From DAOPZC01 sp035353175 (GTDB lineage: Bacteria; Verrucomicrobiota; Kiritimatiellia; RFP12; UBA1067), in contig DAOPZC010000056.1 in the NCBI GenBank assembly GCA_035353175.1, forward strand, positions 1-32,543: DNA of 32,543 nucleotides, read 5' to 3'. Below are positions 32,465 through 32,543 of this stretch, piece by piece. Each line of letters begins with the position of its first letter. Position 1 is the stretch's first letter. The position numbers were made by a program, and so were the translations under genes. Under the pieces are notes generated by a model, which was not told the origin of the DNA, did not search any database, and saw only the letters and a program-made list of their open reading frames with translations.

Positions 32465-32543
32465 ATTGCCGCGTGCGTGGGGCTCGCGGCGCGTTGCCTC
32501 ACAATTCATGACACCGAAACAGAAAAGGTTCGGGGAGCGCGAC

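Noticed and set aside
1..32543. tRNA, rRNA, CRISPR array, transposase, integrase or attachment site
   Set aside because: None recognised on reading both strands; the only repeats are protein-level repeats and short promoter-region motifs.

Overview
The window looks like a chromosomal segment of a high-GC bacterium of the PVC group, most plausibly Kiritimatiellota, Verrucomicrobiota or Lentisphaerota. Four things suggest this: a small protein resembling the Verrucomicrobia/Planctomycetes-restricted Minf_1886 family; a secreted protein with autotransporter-associated beta-strand repeats; a lamin-tail/chitobiase-C protein of the kind that usually continues into a CotH kinase domain; and many secreted glycan-active enzymes. 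This placement is from protein style, not from a marker gene. No rRNA, tRNA, CRISPR array, transposase or phage gene was seen.

Layout. 1-2123 (-) is the 5' part of a large secreted CotH-type protein that runs off the left edge. marC (-) follows. Diverging from marC is a plus-strand run (2992-6400): a DoxX membrane domain fused to a TIM-barrel protein, a leucine-rich-repeat lipoprotein, and a short KamA/EpmB-like radical SAM enzyme overlapping it by 14 bases. Next come two secreted glycoside hydrolases (GH13-like, then GH38-like with fibronectin III domains; 6652-11645), closed by an intrinsic terminator. 11768-16019 (+) encodes two secreted repeat proteins, a Cthe_2159-like beta-helix protein and a BspA-type leucine-rich-repeat protein. 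They converge on a 1171-residue autotransporter-associated-repeat protein (16075-19590, -) that carries a tandem 165-residue duplication.

A less GC-rich pair follows (19902-21376, +): a SAM methyltransferase and a small nucleotidyltransferase. cysK and a phospholipase-D-fold lipoprotein lie on the minus strand. 24276-28694 (+) holds a GH78-like alpha-L-rhamnosidase lipoprotein, a glucuronokinase-like GHMP kinase and galU, which together suggest release and nucleotide activation of sugars. The right end is a minus-strand block: a GntR/LacI-type regulator, a HIT protein, the Minf_1886-like protein, psd and pssA. The last two are consecutive steps of phosphatidylethanolamine synthesis.

The main themes are extracellular polysaccharide recognition and degradation, cell-surface repeat proteins, and a few housekeeping genes. 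The most unusual points are the DoxX/TIM-barrel fusion, the lamin-tail domain split by two inserted modules, the tandem duplicated domain in the surface protein, the GHMP kinase-GalU pair behind GH78, and two near-identical promoters that appear to start transcription at the ATG.
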